In this document: positions 47,891 to 55,020 of the stretch, in pieces | How positions within the stretch are numbered: position 1 is the stretch's first letter | Layout: each line of letters starts with the position of its first letter | NCBI GenBank assembly: GCA_024234875.1 | Contig: JACKNM010000014.1 | Location: forward strand, 1 to 64,000 | Length of the DNA stretch: 64,000 nucleotides | Reading direction: 5' to 3' | Source of the DNA: Ectothiorhodospiraceae bacterium | GTDB taxonomy: Bacteria > Pseudomonadota > Gammaproteobacteria > HK1 | Program-made: the position numbers and the translations under genes | The notes under the pieces: generated by a model | Database searches by the model: none | Seen by the model: the letters and a program-made list of their open reading frames with translations, nothing else | What the model was told of the DNA's origin: nothing

Positions 47891-48664
47891 TCAGTCGGGC
47901 GGCGGCGCGGACTCGCCCTCGGTGATCTCCGGCTCGCAGCCGAGAGCGCGAACCATCGCCGCGATCTCGTCGGACACGGTGTCGAGATCGGATGCCTCCA
48001 CCGCGCGCACCACCAGGGCGGCGCCGAAACGCCCCTTTCGCACCCACGGGTAGGAGCCGATCTCGACCTCCGGGCGTCGCGCCTGGATCGCGGCCAGCCC
48101 CTCGGCCACCTGGCTCTCGGGCAGGAAGGCGGTGACGGTGCGTGAGCGCAGCGGCCGCCCTCCGGCAAGGGTGTGGCGAAAGCCGTCGAACATCGCCTGC
48201 ATGATCCGCGGCACACCGGGGAGGACGTAGACGTTGCCGAGCCGGAAGCCCGGTGCGCGCGAGACCGGATTGTCGAGGAGCGCGCCGCCGGCCGGGATGT
48301 TGGCCATGCGCAGACGCGCCTCGTTCAGCTCGTCGCCGTAATGGTCCTCGAGGATGCGCACCGCGTCGGGGTTACGCTCCAGCGCGACGCCGAAGGCGCG
48401 GGCGATGCACTCGGCGGTGATGTCGTCGTGGGTCGGCCCGATGCCACCGGTGGTGAAGACGTAGTCGTGGGCGGCGCGCAGCGTGTTCACGGCGTCGATG
48501 ATCGCGCTGTCGACATCGGGGATGACGCGGGCCTCACGCAATCGAATGCCCTGTGCCTTCAACCGTCCGGCGAGAAAGGCGAGGTTCGCATCCTGGATGC
48601 GGCCGGACAGCACCTCGTTGCCGATGACGAGCACGGCGGCGGTGTAGACGCGCTCCTCATCCAT
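47891..48664 (-). CDS. CinA-like / molybdopterin-binding (MoaB/Mog fold) domain protein
   Basis: 257-aa competence/damage-inducible-type protein without the C-terminal nicotinamide-deamidase domain. AAVLVIGNEVLSGRIQDAN, FTTGGIGPTHDDITAE and YVLPGVPRIMQAMFDGF are diagnostic of the MoCF-biosynthesis fold. Relatives include ADP-ribose/CoA pyrophosphatases. ATG 48,664 overlaps the nitrile hydratase accessory gene by 8 bases, so it is the last gene of that operon; a role in metal or cofactor handling there is speculation. Confidence 0.85.
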   Translation of the reverse strand: MDEERVYTAAVLVIGNEVLSGRIQDANLAFLAGRLKAQGIRLREARVIPDVDSAIIDAVNTLRAAHDYVFTTGGIGPTHDDITAECIARAFGVALERNPDAVRILEDHYGDELNEARLRMANIPAGGALLDNPVSRAPGFRLGNVYVLPGVPRIMQAMFDGFRHTLAGGRPLRSRTVTAFLPESQVAEGLAAIQARRPEVEIGSYPWVRKGRFGAALVVRAVEASDLDTVSDEIAAMVRALGCEPEITEGESAPPPD

Positions 48665-49046
48665 CGCGGCCGACCTCGCCAGCCCGAATCGCGGCGTCGA
48701 GCGCGATCGGCTCACCGTGGGGCGCACGCTCGGCCGCGACGCGCCAGGCCTCCTTGCGCGCGACCTGCTCGGTGCGCGAGGCGATGCCCTTGCGCGCCAC
48801 CAACGCCTCGAGCGCGGCCAGCCAGTGGGTGTAGTAGGTGTCGCCGAGGTCGGGGTCACCGGCGGCCTGGGCGGCGGTGATCTGCGCCGACAACGCGCTC
48901 GCCCACTCGGCCCAGGTGAAGTGCCCCGCCTCGTGCAGGCGCAGCGTCATCGCGAACGCCTGGGCCTCCCAGGGCTCGCGAAACACCGGCCCCTCCGCGT
49001 CGTGGGGCTGCAGTGGGAGCAGGCAGGTCGGGCCAGTGCCAGTCAT
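48657..49046 (-). CDS. Nitrile hydratase accessory protein (activator, beta-N-terminal-like)
   Basis: 129-aa P14K-type self-subunit-swapping chaperone expected to deliver cobalt-loaded alpha subunit to the enzyme. It resembles the N-terminal part of the beta subunit (GPVFREPWEAQAFAMTLRLHE; TYYTHWLAALEALV), as is usual for such activators. ATG overlaps the beta-subunit stop (ATGA). Confidence 0.85.
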   Translation of the reverse strand: MTGTGPTCLLPLQPHDAEGPVFREPWEAQAFAMTLRLHEAGHFTWAEWASALSAQITAAQAAGDPDLGDTYYTHWLAALEALVARKGIASRTEQVARKEAWRVAAERAPHGEPIALDAAIRAGEVGRDG

Positions 49047-49702
49047 GCCGGATCCAGGTAGTCGTCCCAGAGATCGAGATAGACCGCGTCGCGGCGCCCG
49101 CCCTGCGGCCCCCACAGCTCGCGCGCCTCGAAGCGCACCGCGTAGACGTGCTGGGGCTTCTTCTGCCCGTCGACGGCGTGGGTGTCCGGAAACACGAACA
49201 CCCCGTGGTCGCGGTCGATGGTGCCGACGTGGCCGCGGACGTAGCGCGGGGCACGGGTGTGGCCGTAGGGATGGTGATTGCGCACCCGCACCCGGTCACC
49301 GGGCGCGAGCTTCGCCGGAACGTCCTCGTGCACGCGCGCCTTGCCGCCCTTGAAGATCACCGACAGCACCTGATCCGCGCCGAGCTTGCGCAGCCCCGGT
49401 TCCGCCGGCCCGGCCGCGCGCCCGCTCGCCAGCTCCTCGGCGCTCACCAGGCCGCGCTCCACCAGCAGGGTCTCGAGGCCGTGCAGCCAGTGCTCGTAAT
49501 AGCCGGTCTGCAGGTACTCGACCGGCGGCATCCGCTCGCGGGCGAAGCGCGACATGTCGATGTTCCAGCGCCCGAGGAAACCGGCCGCGAGGGTGGTGGC
49601 GAAGCAGCGCTCCTCCCACTCGGCGTGGAACACCGGCTCGTTCGGCTCCGGGTCGATGGGCCCGAAGCCGTGCATCCCGCCGAGATCGTGTGCACCGTTC
49701 AC
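49043..49702 (-). CDS. nthB: Nitrile hydratase beta subunit
   Basis: 219 aa. MNGAHDLGGMHGFGPI at the N-terminus and PVFHAEWEERCFATTLA are typical, as is the SH3-like C-terminal domain with GDRVRVRNHHPYGHTRAPRY and GVFVFPDTHA. The start is GTG 49,702, overlapping the alpha stop (GTGA). The gene order alpha-beta-activator is that of cobalt-type nitrile hydratases. Confidence 0.92.
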   Translation of the reverse strand: MNGAHDLGGMHGFGPIDPEPNEPVFHAEWEERCFATTLAAGFLGRWNIDMSRFARERMPPVEYLQTGYYEHWLHGLETLLVERGLVSAEELASGRAAGPAEPGLRKLGADQVLSVIFKGGKARVHEDVPAKLAPGDRVRVRNHHPYGHTRAPRYVRGHVGTIDRDHGVFVFPDTHAVDGQKKPQHVYAVRFEARELWGPQGGRRDAVYLDLWDDYLDPA

Positions 49703-50331
49703 GACGCGTCACCCGGCCGGCGGGCGACGCCGGTTCCGATCATCGAGTCACGGGTCACCAGCTCGGCGAGCTGCTCGACGTCCATCCCCGCGGTGCCCTC
49801 CGGGCGCATCGGCAGGACCAGGTAGCGCAGCTCGGCGGTGGAGTCCCAGACCCGCACCTCGGTCTCCTCCGGCAGCACGACCCCGAACTCCGCGAGCACC
49901 GCGCGCGGCTCGATCACCGCCCGCGAGCGATAGGGCGCAGACTTGTACCAGACCGGCGGCAGGCCGAGCACCGTCCACGGGTAACACGAGCACAGCGTGC
50001 ACACCACCATGTTGTGGACCCCGGGGGTGTTCTCGAGCGCCACCATGTCCTCGCCCTGGCGCCCGCGAAACCCCATCTCGGCGATGGCCGCGGTGGCGTC
50101 CCGCAACAACCATGCCTTGTACGCCGGATCGATCCACGCGCGCGCCACCACCTGGGCACCGTTGCGCGGCCCGACCTTGGTCTCGTAGAGGTCGATGAGG
50201 GCGTCGAGCGCCGGGCGGTCGACCAGCCCCTTCTCCACCAGCAGGGATTCGAGCGCGCGCACCCGGAGCTCGGCGTCGGTCAGCCGCGGGTGATCGTGGT
50301 CGTGGTCGTGGTGGTGATCGTGCTCAGACAT
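49699..50331 (-). CDS. nthA: Nitrile hydratase alpha subunit, cobalt type
   Basis: Hydrates nitriles to amides. 210 aa. The metal claw VCTLCSC (C111, C114, S115, C116) has threonine after the first cysteine, the cobalt-enzyme form; iron enzymes have serine. Thiocyanate hydrolase gamma shares the motif, but the accompanying beta and activator genes favour nitrile hydratase. The N-terminus MSEHDHHHDHDHDHPR is strongly histidine-rich and could bind metal. ATG 50,331 overlaps the upstream GGCT-like gene by 8 bases. The products could feed the amidases 15 kb away. Confidence 0.92.
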   Translation of the reverse strand: MSEHDHHHDHDHDHPRLTDAELRVRALESLLVEKGLVDRPALDALIDLYETKVGPRNGAQVVARAWIDPAYKAWLLRDATAAIAEMGFRGRQGEDMVALENTPGVHNMVVCTLCSCYPWTVLGLPPVWYKSAPYRSRAVIEPRAVLAEFGVVLPEETEVRVWDSTAELRYLVLPMRPEGTAGMDVEQLAELVTRDSMIGTGVARRPGDAS

Positions 50332-50791
50332 CGCCCGGACTCCTCTCTCGGCCCTCCTGGCCGAGCCAGGCTCGCAGGCGCTCGAGGTACGTGGCGCGGT
50401 CGGTCTCGCCGAGCCCGTCGGCCGGCCACGCGTCCGCCGGCCCATCATCGGCGCGCCCGACCGCGCCGGCGGCGACCACGGCATCGATCAGGAAGTCGTC
50501 GTCGAGCTCGATCTGCACCTCGGCGAGCGCCGCGGGGGCGGCAAAGCGACCGAGCCGCTCGCGGTCCGCCCCGCTCGGCCGTGCGAGGATCAGGCCGGCG
50601 GCGCGCGCACCCGGCTCCGCCACCAGGCAGGCGGCGAGCGCGTCACCATCGCGCGCGCTGCGACGATCGGGGATGGCGGCGGGGGCGGTCTCGTGCTCGC
50701 CGATGGCGCGCCCGAGCACCAACGCCAGGATCTCCGGGTCGACCAGCGGACCGTGCAGGAACACCGGCAACTGCGATGTCGGCTCGCGCAT
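50324..50791 (-). CDS. Gamma-glutamylcyclotransferase-like (AIG2-fold) protein, probably without catalytic Glu
   Basis: 155 aa. The N-terminus PVFLHGPLVDPEILALVLGR follows the GGCT pattern F-x-Y-G-T-L-x-D-P-x-x-x-x-x-x-LGR, with H-G-P-L replacing Y-G-T-L. Later, ARAAGLILARPSGADRERLGRF corresponds in part to the acceptor loop, but the family's FE glutamate is replaced (RFAAPAALAEVQIEL). Thus it may bind rather than cyclise. The ATG at 50,791 has GGGAGAGG upstream. First gene of the nitrile hydratase operon, overlapping alpha by 8 bases. Confidence 0.6.
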   Translation of the reverse strand: MREPTSQLPVFLHGPLVDPEILALVLGRAIGEHETAPAAIPDRRSARDGDALAACLVAEPGARAAGLILARPSGADRERLGRFAAPAALAEVQIELDDDFLIDAVVAAGAVGRADDGPADAWPADGLGETDRATYLERLRAWLGQEGRERSPGDV

Positions 50792-50825
50792 CGACCTCTC
50801 CCACCCGGCCACCGGAAGGCAGATA

Positions 50826-51680
50826 TTAGCAGCTCGGACCGGGGCCGGCGGCGTGGTCGGACGCGGCCAGCACCTCGCCGAGCATCCGTTCCCAGTCGGC
50901 CCGGGGGTCACCGAGGGCGAGGAAGCGCGGGTTGCCGAGGGTGTGGCCGCGGTTGTAGCGCAGTGGTGCCAGGTCGAGATCGACGAGCACGCCGCCGGCC
51001 TCCTCGACGATGCACTGCGCGGCGGCGGTGTCCCATTCGGAGGTCGGACTGAAGCCGGGGTAGACGTCGGCGCGACCCTCGGCCACGAGACAGCTCTTGT
51101 AGGCGCTCCCGACCCGCAGCACCTCACGGGGTCGGCACCGATCGATGAGCTCGGCGACGAGGGGGTTGCGGCGCGACTTGCTGGTGACCACGGTGAGCTC
51201 GCCCGCGCGCATCGGGCGGGTGCGAATCGGCCGTGGCGACGCCCCCATCTCGCGCTTGGTGGCGCCGCTGCCGCGGACGGCGCGATAGCACGTCTGCCAG
51301 GCCGGGAGCCAGACCACGCCGAGGATCGGTCGACCGGCCTCGACCAGCGCGATGTTGACCGCGAACTCGCCGTCTCGGCCGACGAAGCCCCGCGTGCCGT
51401 CGAGGGGATCGACCAGCCAGAGCTCCGACCATCCTCGGCGTCGCGCCAGATCCGGGGCGCGCGCCTCCTCGGAGATCACGGGCACACCGGGGGTGATGCG
51501 CGCGAGGGCGTCGACGATGACCTCCTGTGCCGCCAGGTCGGCGGCGGTCACCGGCGTCTCGTCGACCTTGCGGTGGACCTCGAAATCGGTCTCGTAGATG
51601 TCGAGAATCCGCCGCGCCGCGGTGGCCGCGACGACGGTCACCGCCTCGACGAGGGAGCCGAGGTCACGACCGCCGCTCAC
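50826..51680 (-). CDS. cysQ: 3'(2'),5'-bisphosphate nucleotidase
   Basis: Removes the 3'-phosphate of PAP formed by sulfate assimilation and sulfotransferases. 284 aa of the inositol monophosphatase superfamily. Metal and phosphate ligands lie in VISEEARAP (E71, E72) and WLVDPLDGTRGFV (D91-T96); WDTAAAQCIVEEAGG is the C-terminal signature. The GTG start overlaps the trmB stop (GTGA). A sulfotransferase gene in this window (17,375-18,004) would generate PAP. Confidence 0.88.
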   Translation of the reverse strand: MSGGRDLGSLVEAVTVVAATAARRILDIYETDFEVHRKVDETPVTAADLAAQEVIVDALARITPGVPVISEEARAPDLARRRGWSELWLVDPLDGTRGFVGRDGEFAVNIALVEAGRPILGVVWLPAWQTCYRAVRGSGATKREMGASPRPIRTRPMRAGELTVVTSKSRRNPLVAELIDRCRPREVLRVGSAYKSCLVAEGRADVYPGFSPTSEWDTAAAQCIVEEAGGVLVDLDLAPLRYNRGHTLGNPRFLALGDPRADWERMLGEVLAASDHAAGPGPSC

Positions 51681-52381
51681 CCGGCGTGGTCCGTGCCGGC
51701 GCGCTCGAAGAGGAGGTCGAAGACGGCGTGGCCGAGGCGCTCGCCGCGCCGCTCGAAGCGGGTGCGGGGTCGCCAGGCCGGCCGCGGCGCGAACTGGCCC
51801 GGCCCGGCGCGGTTGACCAGCGTGGGCTCGGCCTCGAGCACGGTCAGGGCCTCGTGCGCGTAGTCCTCCCAGTCGGTCGCCACGTGGAGGAGGCCGCCCG
51901 GGCGGAGCCGCGCGGCCAACATCGCGACGAGGTCCGCCTGCAGCAACCGGCGCTTGTGATGGCGCTTCTTGGGCCACGGGTCGGGGAAGTAGACGAGGAC
52001 TCGCTCCAGCGAGCCGGGTACGAAGGCGACCGGAACCAGCTCGGCGGCATCGCCCCGGATCACGCGTACGTTGGCGAGACCGCGCTTGGCGAGCTGGTCG
52101 AGCAGGTGCCCGATGCCGGGCTCGTGGACCTCGATCCCGACGAAATCGTGCGCGGCGTCCGCTTCCGCCATCTCAAGAAGTGCCTCGCCGGTGCCGAATC
52201 CTATCTCCAGCACGCGGGGGGCCTGGCGGCCGAATACGGCAGCGAGGTCCAGGGGACCATCGACGACCAGGCCGAAGCGTGGCCACAGATCGACCAGCGC
52301 GCGGCTCTGAGCGGGGGTGATTCGCCCGGCTCGGCGCACGAAACTGCGAACTCGTCGATGTTCTCGATGCTCGGTGGTCAT
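51677..52381 (-). CDS. trmB: tRNA (guanine-N7-)-methyltransferase
   Basis: Methylates G46 of tRNA with S-adenosylmethionine. 234 aa. RVLEIGFGTGEALLEMA is the SAM-binding motif, VYFPDPWPKKRHHKRRL the family signature and HVATDWEDYAHEAL the third block. ATG 52,381 is used; an in-frame GTG at 52,420 falls in the palindrome described separately. No clear ribosome-binding site precedes either. Confidence 0.92.
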   Translation of the reverse strand: MTTEHREHRRVRSFVRRAGRITPAQSRALVDLWPRFGLVVDGPLDLAAVFGRQAPRVLEIGFGTGEALLEMAEADAAHDFVGIEVHEPGIGHLLDQLAKRGLANVRVIRGDAAELVPVAFVPGSLERVLVYFPDPWPKKRHHKRRLLQADLVAMLAARLRPGGLLHVATDWEDYAHEALTVLEAEPTLVNRAGPGQFAPRPAWRPRTRFERRGERLGHAVFDLLFERAGTDHAG

Positions 52382-52417
52382 GGACGGTGCCGCGAGGAAG
52401 CGGATTCGACGTAGGAT

Positions 52418-52437
52418 CACCCAACTGGAGTTGGGTG
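52418..52437. promoter_or_regulatory. Perfect 9-bp palindrome between trmB and the response-regulator gene
   Basis: CACCCAACT-GG-AGTTGGGTG, perfect on both arms with a 2-base centre, better suited to a dimeric repressor than to an RNA hairpin. It lies just upstream of an AT-rich promoter-like patch and of the divergent trmB. Confidence 0.45.
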
Positions 52438-52447
52438 CGCAAATTGA

Positions 52448-52476
52448 TTAACTCCATTAAGGAAAACTGGTAAATT
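52448..52476 (+). promoter_or_regulatory. Candidate promoter of the response-regulator/MBL gene pair
   Basis: TTAACT (52,448-52,453, 4 of 6) and TAAATT (52,471-52,476, 4 of 6) with a 17-base spacer in the most AT-rich patch of this part of the window, 62 bases upstream of the GTG start at 52,538. Confidence 0.4.
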
Positions 52477-52537
52477 CCGGTTCCGCCGGCATTTCGGGGG
52501 CCGGAAACCACAACAAGATGGGACGACAGGTGCGCTG

Positions 52538-52933
52538 GTGGCAGGCCGTCGACCGCTGATCGTCGTGATTGACGACAGCCCGACGTCGATTTCGCTGTAC
52601 GAGCGAAGCGCAGCCTCGCTCGACGTCGAGCTGGCGGTCTTCGACTCGCCGGCGTCGTCGATGCGCCACCTGCTCGACCACGACGCGGACCTGGTGTTCC
52701 TCGACATCCTGATGCGCGAGCGTGACGGCATGTCGGTGCTGCGCGAGCTGCGCGCACTGGATCGACACCAGTCGACGCGCGTGGTCATCGTCACCTCGAA
52801 GGACTACTTCCAGGATCGGGCGCGCGCGAAGGAGCTCGGCGCCACCGATTACCTGGTCAAGCCGTTGCGATCACAGGAGATCCGCGACATCATCCAGCAG
52901 GCCACCGGGGCGGTCACGAAGGCCGACGGCTGA
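52538..52933 (+). CDS. Single-domain response regulator
   Basis: 131-aa receiver domain. Acidic pocket D12-D13 (VVIDDSPTS), phospho-acceptor D56 (DLVFLDILMRERDG), switch threonine in VIVTSKD, lysine K108 in YLVKPLRS. No output domain. GTG start at 52,538 with a weak AGG about 8 bases upstream. Ends 7 bases before the MBL-fold gene, so signal input and the hydrolase are probably made together. Confidence 0.88.
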   Translation: MAGRRPLIVVIDDSPTSISLYERSAASLDVELAVFDSPASSMRHLLDHDADLVFLDILMRERDGMSVLRELRALDRHQSTRVVIVTSKDYFQDRARAKELGATDYLVKPLRSQEIRDIIQQATGAVTKADG

Positions 52934-52940
52934 CACCACC

Positions 52941-53876
52941 ATGTCCAGGAGCTATCTCCGGTTCTGGGGGGTCCGGGGCTCCTACCCTGCGCCCTTCACG
53001 AGCCACATGGGCGTGGGTGGGAACACCCCCTGCGTCGAGCTTCGCGTCGGCGACGACGTGATCATCCTCGACGCGGGTACTGGGATCATCCCGCTCGGTA
53101 ACGCGCTGGTGCGCGAGGATGGCGTGCGCTCGTTGCACGTGGTCCTCAGCCACTATCACTGGGATCACATCTCCGGCCTCCCGTTCTTCGTCCCCGCCTT
53201 CATTCCGGGGTGGAGCATCGACTTCTACGGTCCGGCCGAATCCCCCGCGGAGCTCGCGCACCACATCTCGCAGCAGATGAAGGCGCCCTACTTCCCGGTC
53301 GAGACCGAGACCTGGCTCGCCGACGTGCGCTACCACGTCTCCGGGGAGCAGGAGCTCCAGCTCGGCGACGTGCGAATCAGCCACACCACGATGCACCACC
53401 CAGGGCTCACCTACGCCTATCGAATCGAGGTCGACGGGCGGGTGATCGTCTACGCGCCCGACAACGAGCTCGCGTTCATCAGCCAGAGCATCGACGCGCG
53501 TCGCGAGGAGTTCGACGAGGACGAGCAGCCGCTGCTCGAGGCCATGAAGCAGGAGCAGCACTGGCGCGGCATCGAGTTCATGGAGGACGCCGACGTCCTG
53601 ATCCACGACGCGCAGTACACGCCCGAGGACTACCGCAAGAAGCGCGGCTGGGGGCACAGCTGCTATCTCGATACGGTGCGCTGCGCGCTCGACGCCCGCG
53701 TGAAGGATCTTCGCCTGTTCAGTCACGACCCCAACAACGACGATGTCGAGCTCGACCGAATCGAGGGCTCGGCGATGGAGCTCGTGAGCGCTCACCAGTC
53801 GAGGATGACGTGCCGGCTCGCGCGCGAGGGCGTCCAGATCGACCTCGACAGCCTGCCACGACGCCGCCGCCGTTGA
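52941..53876 (+). CDS. Metallo-beta-lactamase-fold hydrolase
   Basis: 311 aa. Zinc ligands are H71, H73, D75 and H76 (VVLSHYHWDHISGLPF), H in TTMHHPGLTYAYR and D in VLIHDAQYTPEDY. The N-terminal RFWGVRGSYPAP and GVGGNTPCVEL are typical of a group related to cyclic-nucleotide phosphodiesterases and RNase Z-like enzymes that often sits beside two-component proteins. Substrate unknown. The stop codon overlaps the -35 box of the tRNA-Gly promoter. Confidence 0.85.
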   Translation: MSRSYLRFWGVRGSYPAPFTSHMGVGGNTPCVELRVGDDVIILDAGTGIIPLGNALVREDGVRSLHVVLSHYHWDHISGLPFFVPAFIPGWSIDFYGPAESPAELAHHISQQMKAPYFPVETETWLADVRYHVSGEQELQLGDVRISHTTMHHPGLTYAYRIEVDGRVIVYAPDNELAFISQSIDARREEFDEDEQPLLEAMKQEQHWRGIEFMEDADVLIHDAQYTPEDYRKKRGWGHSCYLDTVRCALDARVKDLRLFSHDPNNDDVELDRIEGSAMELVSAHQSRMTCRLAREGVQIDLDSLPRRRRR

Positions 53877-53900
53877 CTGTGCGACCCGTTGGCCTAGAAT
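53873..53900 (+). promoter_or_regulatory. Promoter of tRNA-Gly
   Basis: TTGACT (53,873-53,878, 5 of 6) and TAGAAT (53,895-53,900, 5 of 6) with a 16-base spacer, 12 bases before the mature tRNA 5' end. The -35 contains the stop codon of the MBL-fold gene. Confidence 0.65.
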
Positions 53901-53911
53901 TCCTCGGCGAC

Positions 53912-53985
53912 GCGGGTGTAGTTCAATGGTAGAACCTCAGCTTCCCAAGCTGATGACGTGGGTTCGATTCCCATCACCCGCTCCA
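53912..53985 (+). tRNA. tRNA-Gly (anticodon CCC)
   Basis: 74 bases folding as a full cloverleaf: acceptor GCGGGTG/CACCCGC, D arm GTTC-GAAC, anticodon arm TCAGC-TTCCCAA-GCTGA giving CCC at positions 34-36, T arm with GGTTCGATTCC, discriminator T and encoded CCA (53,983-53,985). It decodes GGG. Confidence 0.96.
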
Positions 53986-54009
53986 CTTCGAGCACGCGTT
54001 TCCGCAGCA

Positions 54010-54025
54010 CGGGCAGAGCTGCCCG
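54010..54025 (+). terminator. Weak hairpin between tRNA-Gly and the TPP riboswitch
   Basis: CGGGCAG-AG-CTGCCCG can fold into a 6- to 7-bp stem 25 bases after the tRNA, without a following T-run. It may be a processing or weak termination signal. Confidence 0.35.
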
Positions 54026-54036
54026 CCTGAACCAGT

Positions 54037-54117
54037 CTCATCGGGGTGCCCGCGAGGGCTGAGAGGCACGACGCCAACCCGTGGAACCTGACCCGGTTAG
54101 CACCGGCGGAGGGAATT
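54037..54117 (+). ncRNA. TPP riboswitch (THI element)
   Basis: Matches the thi-box consensus: CGGGGTGCC (54,042-54,050), GGCTGAGA with the invariant CTGAGA (54,059-54,064), GGAACCTGA with ACCTGA (54,086-54,091), then CCGGTTAGCACCGGCGGAGGG. The Shine-Dalgarno GGAGGG (54,108-54,113) lies inside the last conserved part and 8 bases before an ATG at 54,122, so control is probably at translation initiation. It precedes thiM. Confidence 0.93.
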
Positions 54118-54121
54118 GAGC

Positions 54122-54184
54122 ATGACCGACACCTTCACCGTTCGCGATTCCTCGCATTCACGGCCGGCCGGCGGTCGCCGATGA
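54122..54184 (+). CDS. 20-aa upstream ORF between TPP riboswitch and thiM
   Basis: ATG at 54,122 is correctly spaced from the riboswitch-embedded GGAGGG. The frame runs 20 codons (MTDTFTVRDSSHSRPAGGRR) and its TGA overlaps the thiM ATG (ATGA). thiM itself has no Shine-Dalgarno, so the leader would be translated first and thiM by re-initiation. The peptide has no recognisable similarity; RR at its end is the only feature. Alternatively it is the N-terminus of thiM displaced by a sequencing frameshift, but thiM is complete without it. Confidence 0.5.
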   Translation: MTDTFTVRDSSHSRPAGGRR

Positions 54185-55020
54185 GCGCATCGCGGCCCGA
54201 CGTCGACCGCCAGGCGCGGTCGGCGGTGCCTGTCGACGCGCTGGCCGCGAGCGCGGCCGACCTGCTCGGGCGCCTGCGGGCACGCGCCCCGCGGGTGCAC
54301 TGCATCACCAACACCGTGGTGACCGCGTTCACCGCCAACGCCCTGCTCGCGATCGGCGCGGTCCCGAGCATGACCACCGACCCGGCCGAGATCGGCGCGT
54401 TCGTCGGCAGTGCCGACGGCTTGCTGGTCAACCTCGGCACCTGTGACGACGAGCGGCGGCGCGCGATTCGAATCGCGGTCGCCGCTGCCAACGCCGCCGC
54501 CAGACCCTGGGTGTTGGATCCGGTGATGGTGGAGCGCGCGCCGCCGCGGCTCGCGCTCGCCCGCGACCTGCTGGCCGAGCGGCCGGCCATCGTCCGCGCG
54601 AACGCGACCGAGGTGGCGACGCTCGGCGGCGGTCACCCCGATCCGACGGCCGCGCTGCTCGGTCTCGGCGCCCGGGTGGTGGCCTGCACCGGGGCGCGCG
54701 ACCGGGTCGACGCCGCGTCGCGCACCGTCGAGCTCGCCGCCGGCCATCCACTGATGGCACGCGTCACCGGGGTCGGCTGTGTCGCCTCGGCGCTCGCGAC
54801 GGCATTCGCGGCGGTCGCCGACGATCCCTTCCTCGCTGCGGTCACCGCACTGACCTGTCTCGGCCTCGCCGGCGAGTCGGGTGGCGCCCGCGCCAGCGGC
54901 CCCGGCTCGTTCGAGCCTGCCCTGCTCGACGCGCTGCACGCGCTGGATCCTTCCGACCTGGAACGCGAGCTCCCGCGGGTCGTCGACGCCGCCCGCGCCA
55001 CCTCGCGAGGAGGACGATGA
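54181..55020 (+). CDS. thiM: Hydroxyethylthiazole kinase
   Basis: Phosphorylates 4-methyl-5-(2-hydroxyethyl)thiazole for thiamine salvage. 279 aa. VHCITNTVVTAFTANALLAIG, the substrate part VPSMTTDPAEIG, WVLDPVMVERAP, IVRANATEVATLGG and the ATP-site VTGVGCVASALATAF with the GxGC catalytic cysteine are typical. ATG 54,181 within ATGA overlap of the leader ORF. Controlled by the TPP riboswitch; no other thiamine gene is in the window. Confidence 0.92.
   Translation: MSASRPDVDRQARSAVPVDALAASAADLLGRLRARAPRVHCITNTVVTAFTANALLAIGAVPSMTTDPAEIGAFVGSADGLLVNLGTCDDERRRAIRIAVAAANAAARPWVLDPVMVERAPPRLALARDLLAERPAIVRANATEVATLGGGHPDPTAALLGLGARVVACTGARDRVDAASRTVELAAGHPLMARVTGVGCVASALATAFAAVADDPFLAAVTALTCLGLAGESGGARASGPGSFEPALLDALHALDPSDLERELPRVVDAARATSRGGR

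Noticed and set aside
44489..48145. A 1,218-codon open frame on the plus strand
   Set aside because: It runs antisense or out of frame through the Ldh-family, PEP-CTERM and transhydrogenase genes, all with clear family motifs; its translation is low-complexity R, G, A and P typical of shadow frames in GC-rich DNA.
54122..54240. Frameshifted longer thiM starting at the riboswitch ATG
   Set aside because: ThiM is complete from 54,181 and begins close to its first conserved segment; no family motif lies in the upstream frame. Kept only as an alternative to the leader ORF.
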